Shown in pieces: positions 5,927 through 9,159 of a DNA stretch of 9,159 bases. The notes under the pieces were generated by a model. It searched no databases. It was not told the origin of the DNA and saw only the letters and a program-made list of their open reading frames with translations. The position numbers and the translations under genes are program-made. Location of the stretch: contig JAATEW010000057.1 in the NCBI GenBank assembly GCA_015655535.1, positions 1 through 9,159 of the forward strand, in the 5' to 3' direction. The DNA is from Hyphomicrobiales bacterium. Its GTDB lineage: Bacteria > Pseudomonadota > Alphaproteobacteria > Rhizobiales > Beijerinckiaceae. The first letter of the stretch is position 1; each line of letters starts with the position of its first letter.

Positions 5927-6796
5927 ATGCGGTCCTGCTTTCGCATTTTCTATGACGCGATCTTTCGGTTTTCGGAGGATGACGGCTGGGCCATTGCCAG
6001 TCACATCGCTCTATCGACGCTGACCTCGCTTTTTCCCTTTCTGATCTTCGTCACCGCGCTCGCCGGATTTTTCGGATCGCAACAATTGGCCGACGAGGCC
6101 GCGCGCATCTTGCTCGAGACTTGGCCGCAACAAGTCGCGGCGCCCATCGCGGGCGAGATCCACAATGTGCTGACCAATGCGCATACCGGGCTGCTGACGA
6201 TCGGTGTGGTGCTCGCCATTTATTTTTCGTCAAGCGCGATCGAAGCGCTGCGTGTCGGGCTCAATCGCGCCTATGACGTTAAGGAACGGCGGCCTTGGTG
6301 GCTGCTGCGGATCGAGTCGATCTTCTACGTTCTGCTCGGCGCCTTCGGCCTTTTGACCTTGGCCTTTCTCGTCGTGCTCGCGCCTTTGATCTGGGCGACG
6401 GTGTTGCGTTACGCGCCGGCGGCCGCGCCTCTCTACCAGCTCGTGACCTTCGCGCGCTTCGGTGTGGCGACCATAGTGCTGTTGTTCCTGCTGATCGTGA
6501 TGCACAAATTTCTGCCGGGCGGCCACCGCCGCTTCATCGATATTTTGCCCGGCATCGCGCTGACCTTCGCGCTTTGGGTTGTGGCCGGTATCGCCTTTGG
6601 ATCCTATCTTGCCGAATTCGCGCGGAATTATGTGACCACTTATGCCGGCCTCGCGTCGGTGATGATCGCCATCGTGTTTCTTTATTGGCTTGGGACGATC
6701 TTCATCTTCGGCGGTGAACTCAACGCCGCTTTGATGCGGGCGCGCGGAAGAAGCACGATGGCTGGATTGTTCTCCAAAAAGAACGTTTCGGCTTGA
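5927..6796 (+). CDS. YihY/virulence factor BrkB family membrane protein
   Basis: This 289-aa inner-membrane protein has about six hydrophobic segments, at roughly residues 28-50, 88-104, 131-158, 175-193, 206-228 and 240-264. Family landmarks include ASHIALSTLTSLFPFLIF near the start (25-41), NRAYDVKERRPWW (113-125), and the C-terminal block TYAGLASVMIAIVFLYW followed by FIFGGELNA (238-268). The block ends in the G-ELNA motif typical of YihY/BrkB proteins. The family was once annotated as ribonuclease BN in error. Its real role is unsettled; transport or envelope functions have been suggested. ATG 5927 has an AGGTG at a rather long spacing of 11. It is the last plus-strand gene before a minus-strand pair, and no plus-strand terminator is visible after it. 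Confidence 0.9.
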   Translation: MRSCFRIFYDAIFRFSEDDGWAIASHIALSTLTSLFPFLIFVTALAGFFGSQQLADEAARILLETWPQQVAAPIAGEIHNVLTNAHTGLLTIGVVLAIYFSSSAIEALRVGLNRAYDVKERRPWWLLRIESIFYVLLGAFGLLTLAFLVVLAPLIWATVLRYAPAAAPLYQLVTFARFGVATIVLLFLLIVMHKFLPGGHRRFIDILPGIALTFALWVVAGIAFGSYLAEFARNYVTTYAGLASVMIAIVFLYWLGTIFIFGGELNAALMRARGRSTMAGLFSKKNVSA

Positions 6797-6875
6797 CGCT
6801 TTCATGTCGTCAAATGCCGATCCGCGTCTCGCCATGCTCAGGCCGCAAGCCCATGCGGGGACTCACAATTTAGAT

Positions 6876-6909
6876 AAAAAAAGAGGACCGCGTTTGCACA
6901 CGGTCCTCT
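6876..6909 (-). terminator. rho-independent terminator of the 81-aa membrane protein gene
   Basis: On the minus strand AGAGGACCG (6909-6901) pairs with CGGTCCTCT (6890-6882) over a 10-nt loop and runs into a T tract (A7 on the plus strand, 6876-6882). The T tract is on the minus-strand exit side only, so it belongs to the gene ending at 6965 and not to the converging YihY-family gene. Confidence 0.92.
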
Positions 6910-6964
6910 ATAGCGCGTCCCCGGGGGGCCAGTGGGAACGCGAAACTCTTATGCGGCATCCGCC

Positions 6965-7210
6965 TTAGAGGGGATGCACTCGCGGCATGATGCCGGCGAA
7001 ATGCACTTGGCTCGCTTTCGCGGGCGAAGCAGGGGCGATCGGCGTGGCCGGTTCGTCGAAGCGCACGAGCATGCCCAAGGCAAAGGCCGCGAGCGCCAGA
7101 ACGACGATCAAAACCACCGAGACTTGAAACTGGCGACGGGCCGTCTGGTTGTCATAGGTTCTAATGAACCCAGCGTCCGGCGTGTGATCGAAATGGTCTG
7201 CAATCGACAT
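6965..7210 (-). CDS. small single-pass membrane protein, function unknown
   Basis: This 81-aa protein has a charged N-terminal 27 residues (SIADHFDHTPDAGFIRTYDNQTARRQ). One transmembrane helix follows at about 29-49 (VSVVLIVVLALAAFALGML), then a Pro/Ala-rich tail (DEPATPIAPASPAKA) likely in the periplasm. GGGAG lies eight bases before the ATG, and a textbook terminator follows about 55 bp after the stop, so the gene is very likely real and transcribed on its own. I do not recognise a named family. Similar short one-helix proteins are common as unannotated genes in Rhizobiales. The tail contains no cysteine and no catalytic motif. Confidence 0.8.
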   Translation of the reverse strand: MSIADHFDHTPDAGFIRTYDNQTARRQFQVSVVLIVVLALAAFALGMLVRFDEPATPIAPASPAKASQVHFAGIMPRVHPL

Positions 7211-7408
7211 ATCGGCTACTCCCAGAGCCTTAATGCTCTAACGCTCTCAATGTTCAAACGTTACGTTTTGGCCTCTGCGTTGCCTGTGCCGTAGCGCACA
7301 AAGCACTAACCCTGCGCCGTTCCGGCGCCATTGAGCCAACTCAAAGGTGATCGCACAAATAACGAAGAGGCTGGTGGAAAGGTTCCAGAGACGGTGAATT
7401 TTAACTGT

Positions 7409-8650
7409 TCAACATGGGCTCGTGTGGTGAGTGGTCAGGGCCGGTTCGGTCGCGTAGGCCGCGTGGCTCCAGGCCCGGTGTAGGACCGCGAAGAAAAACA
7501 AGGCCATCATGAGAGCGCCGATCGGAACATGCGCCGCCGTCGCCAAAGGCCGGGCGAGCAGGGGCGAGATCCAGATCGAGGCGAAGAGCGTCTTCTCGAA
7601 GGGATGAAAGCCTTTTTCGCATCCATACGAGACGGCGAGCGCCAGGGCCGGGCCGAGCAGGACCATGTCGTAATCGAGGACATAGGGCGGCGCGAGCAGG
7701 GTGCCGGCCAGTAGGGCGGCGCCCTTCAGCCGGGCATCGGCGCCGGAGCGCCAAAGCCAGGCTAGCGCTACGATCAGCGCAAGAAGCAGGAGAGATTGGA
7801 GGAGATAGGCTTCTCCGATGGAGGCGCCGAGAAGCCTTGCCGCCGCGAATAGGCTCTGCATTTTTTCAAAGCCGACGCCGCCCTGTTCGAGCACCACGGT
7901 CTTGGTGAGCGGGAGGCCTGCAAAAAAGCTTGTCCAGACATCGGGACCGAAAGCGGCCAAGGTGGCGAGCGTCAGAAGGCTCAGCGTGACTACGCCCGAG
8001 GCAATGCAGCGCCAATAACCGCCGGCCAGCAAGGCGATCGGGACCAGCATGGCAAATTGCGGCTTATAGGCGAGCCCGGCGAAAAGGATGCCGGCGAGCC
8101 ATGGCCGCGCCTTCAAATTGAGGAGGCCGCCCGTCAGAAGCGCAGCCGTCAGGAAGCCATTATGGCCATGCGTCACATTGACGAAGACGGCCGGAAAAGC
8201 AAGCGCCGGGATGAAAGCTTGTCGCCAGGCAATACCGGTGGGTTTCAAGATCGCCCAGATCGCTGCGAGATAAAACGACAGGGTCGTGGCCTGCCAGATC
8301 AGAAGCGCCAGCAGGTAAGGGAAGCAGGCTAGAAGTCCCGCGACGCCCAGAAAATAAGGCGGATAGGACCAAAGATAGAAATCCGGCGAGGGACCGAAAA
8401 GCTCCGCCTGTTTCGCGGTGTGTGCCTTGGTGTCATAGGCGCGTGCCGGCTGGCCTTCGCGGACTTCCTGGCCCGCCGCCCAGATCTCGCTGAAATCCGG
8501 GCCGAGCGGACGGCCGAACCGGTCGTGCCCGTCCTGCGCGGTTGCGACCAGAAGGATGAACGCAAACCCAAACATCGCCAGCAGAAGGATCGGATAGGTC
8601 CGAAGCCTCGCTTCTGTCAGCCAAAGGCCGGATTTGAGGCTTTCGATCAT
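7409..8650 (-). CDS. GT87 (DUF2029) family polyprenol-phosphate-dependent glycosyltransferase
   Basis: This 413-aa multi-spanning membrane protein has about ten hydrophobic segments. The GT87 pattern is clear: after the first helix a periplasmic loop carries GPDFSEIWAAGQ (50-61), whose aspartate sits where GT-C enzymes hold their catalytic acid. WSYPPYF (94-100), GHNGFLTAALL (162-172), AYKPQFAMLVP (194-204) and PPYVLDYDMVLL (321-332) follow, all conserved types in this family. Characterised relatives in actinobacteria move mannose or arabinose from a lipid carrier; the sugar and acceptor here are unknown. A TTG eleven codons upstream (8683) is in frame, but ATG 8650 has AGGA at six bases and gives a normal N-terminus. 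The gene is divergent from the aminotransferase gene at 8823 and separate from the 81-aa gene. Confidence 0.87.
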   Translation of the reverse strand: MIESLKSGLWLTEARLRTYPILLLAMFGFAFILLVATAQDGHDRFGRPLGPDFSEIWAAGQEVREGQPARAYDTKAHTAKQAELFGPSPDFYLWSYPPYFLGVAGLLACFPYLLALLIWQATTLSFYLAAIWAILKPTGIAWRQAFIPALAFPAVFVNVTHGHNGFLTAALLTGGLLNLKARPWLAGILFAGLAYKPQFAMLVPIALLAGGYWRCIASGVVTLSLLTLATLAAFGPDVWTSFFAGLPLTKTVVLEQGGVGFEKMQSLFAAARLLGASIGEAYLLQSLLLLALIVALAWLWRSGADARLKGAALLAGTLLAPPYVLDYDMVLLGPALALAVSYGCEKGFHPFEKTLFASIWISPLLARPLATAAHVPIGALMMALFFFAVLHRAWSHAAYATEPALTTHHTSPC

Positions 8651-8656
8651 GAGACA

Positions 8657-8660
8657 TCCT
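8657..8660 (-). promoter_or_regulatory. ribosome binding site deciding the GT87 start
   Basis: On the minus strand AGGA is six bases before ATG 8650. This favours the ATG over the in-frame TTG at 8683. Confidence 0.6.
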
Positions 8661-8822
8661 GTGGCGGTCGCGCGAGACAGCAATAGAGCGCAAGTCTCTT
8701 AATTTCGCCTTGCGGGCGGCGCAGATTCTCGGTCTTTCTTTGGGATGGCCTGCGGCCCTTTGACTAGCCTCACCCGGCTTCAGGCGCTAAACCTTGCTGT
8801 CCCCTCAATCGGAGTTCTCTCG

Positions 8823-9159
8823 ATGGCCTTTATCGCCGATGCCTTGCTGCGCGTAAAACCTTCCGCGACCATCGCGGTGACGCAAAAGGCACGCGATCTC
8901 AAAGCCGCCGGGCGCGACATTATTTCTCTTTCGGTCGGCGAGCCGGATTTCGATACGCCCGACAATATCAAGAAGGCGGCGATCGCCGCGATCGAACGGG
9001 GCGACACGAAATATACGCCGGTGGCCGGCATTCAACCTCTGCGCGAAGCGATCGCGCAAAAATTCAAACGCGAGAACGGGCTCGACTATAAGCCGTCGCA
9101 GACGATCGTAGGACCCGGCGGCAAGCATATTTTGTTCAATGCCTTTCTGGAGACGGTCA
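8823..9159 (+). CDS. aatA: aspartate aminotransferase (PLP-dependent, class I), 5' part only
   Basis: The first 112 residues are visible and the rest runs off the window. The start MAFIADALLRVKPSATIAVT, then KARDLKAAGRDIISLSVGEPDFDTP, KYTPVAGIQPLREAIAQKF and QTIVGPGGKHILFNAF match the class I fold-type I aminotransferases (AatA, subgroup Ib) of alphaproteobacteria. These interconvert aspartate and 2-oxoglutarate with oxaloacetate and glutamate, and some members also act on prephenate. The GEPDF motif and the GGK loop that contacts the cofactor phosphate are present; the Schiff-base lysine lies beyond the window. ATG 8823 has CGGAG eight bases before it. Small departures from relatives I remember are SLSVGEPDF rather than GLGAGEPDF, and GPGGKH rather than GTGGKQ. 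Confidence 0.92.
   Translation, partial: MAFIADALLRVKPSATIAVTQKARDLKAAGRDIISLSVGEPDFDTPDNIKKAAIAAIERGDTKYTPVAGIQPLREAIAQKFKRENGLDYKPSQTIVGPGGKHILFNAFLETV

Noticed and set aside
6230..6835. 201-codon minus-strand open frame opposite the YihY-family gene
   Set aside because: The sequence is very rich in Arg, Gln, Glu and His with no recognisable domain, as expected antisense to a hydrophobic membrane protein.
8760..8793. Possible promoter of aatA (TTGACT with TAAACC)
   Set aside because: The only -10-like hexamer is 22 bases after the -35-like one, and nothing matches at 16-18 bases.

Overview
The window looks like a piece of an alphaproteobacterial chromosome, most likely order Hyphomicrobiales (Rhizobiales). 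This rests on the high GC, the RpoH and aspartate-aminotransferase sequences, the GT87 and YihY-type membrane proteins, and long palindromic intergenic repeats of a kind common in that order. A Beijerinckiaceae/Methylocystaceae-like host would fit, but that is inference. Most of the window is ordinary chromosome: seven housekeeping or hypothetical genes, two clear intrinsic terminators and three palindromic repeats.

Left part (1-2940). The 3' end of rpoH (heat-shock sigma factor; the window opens inside its RpoH box) is followed by a hairpin and a strong rho-independent terminator. Facing it on the minus strand is a polymorphic-toxin module: a toxin gene whose C-terminal part resembles a Tox-REase-5 nuclease domain, coupled by a 4-base ATGA overlap to an Imm52-like immunity gene. 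The toxin is split. The N-terminal ORF (306 aa) ends at one TAA, and the nuclease part (130 aa from a GTG) lies in the same reading frame with no other stop for the 59 codons between. Either one point mutation (or sequencing error) broke a 496-codon toxin, or the nuclease part is now translated separately. The immunity gene looks intact.

Middle part (2941-6910). A divergent 622-aa feruloyl-CoA synthase-like ligase has its very strong Shine-Dalgarno sequence inside a small GC-rich hairpin. No partner ech or vdh gene is in view. A 123-bp dyad repeat follows, then a 174-aa four-helix membrane protein, then two palindromes in tandem (the first includes the upstream stop codon), then a YihY/BrkB-family membrane protein.

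Right part (6876-9159). On the minus strand are an 81-aa single-pass membrane protein with its own terminator and a GT87 (DUF2029)-type polyprenol-dependent glycosyltransferase. Divergent from the latter, on the plus strand, is the 5' end of an aspartate aminotransferase gene, cut by the window edge.

The toxin-immunity locus with its interrupting stop is the most interesting part. All family assignments come from motif reading by eye, without database searches.
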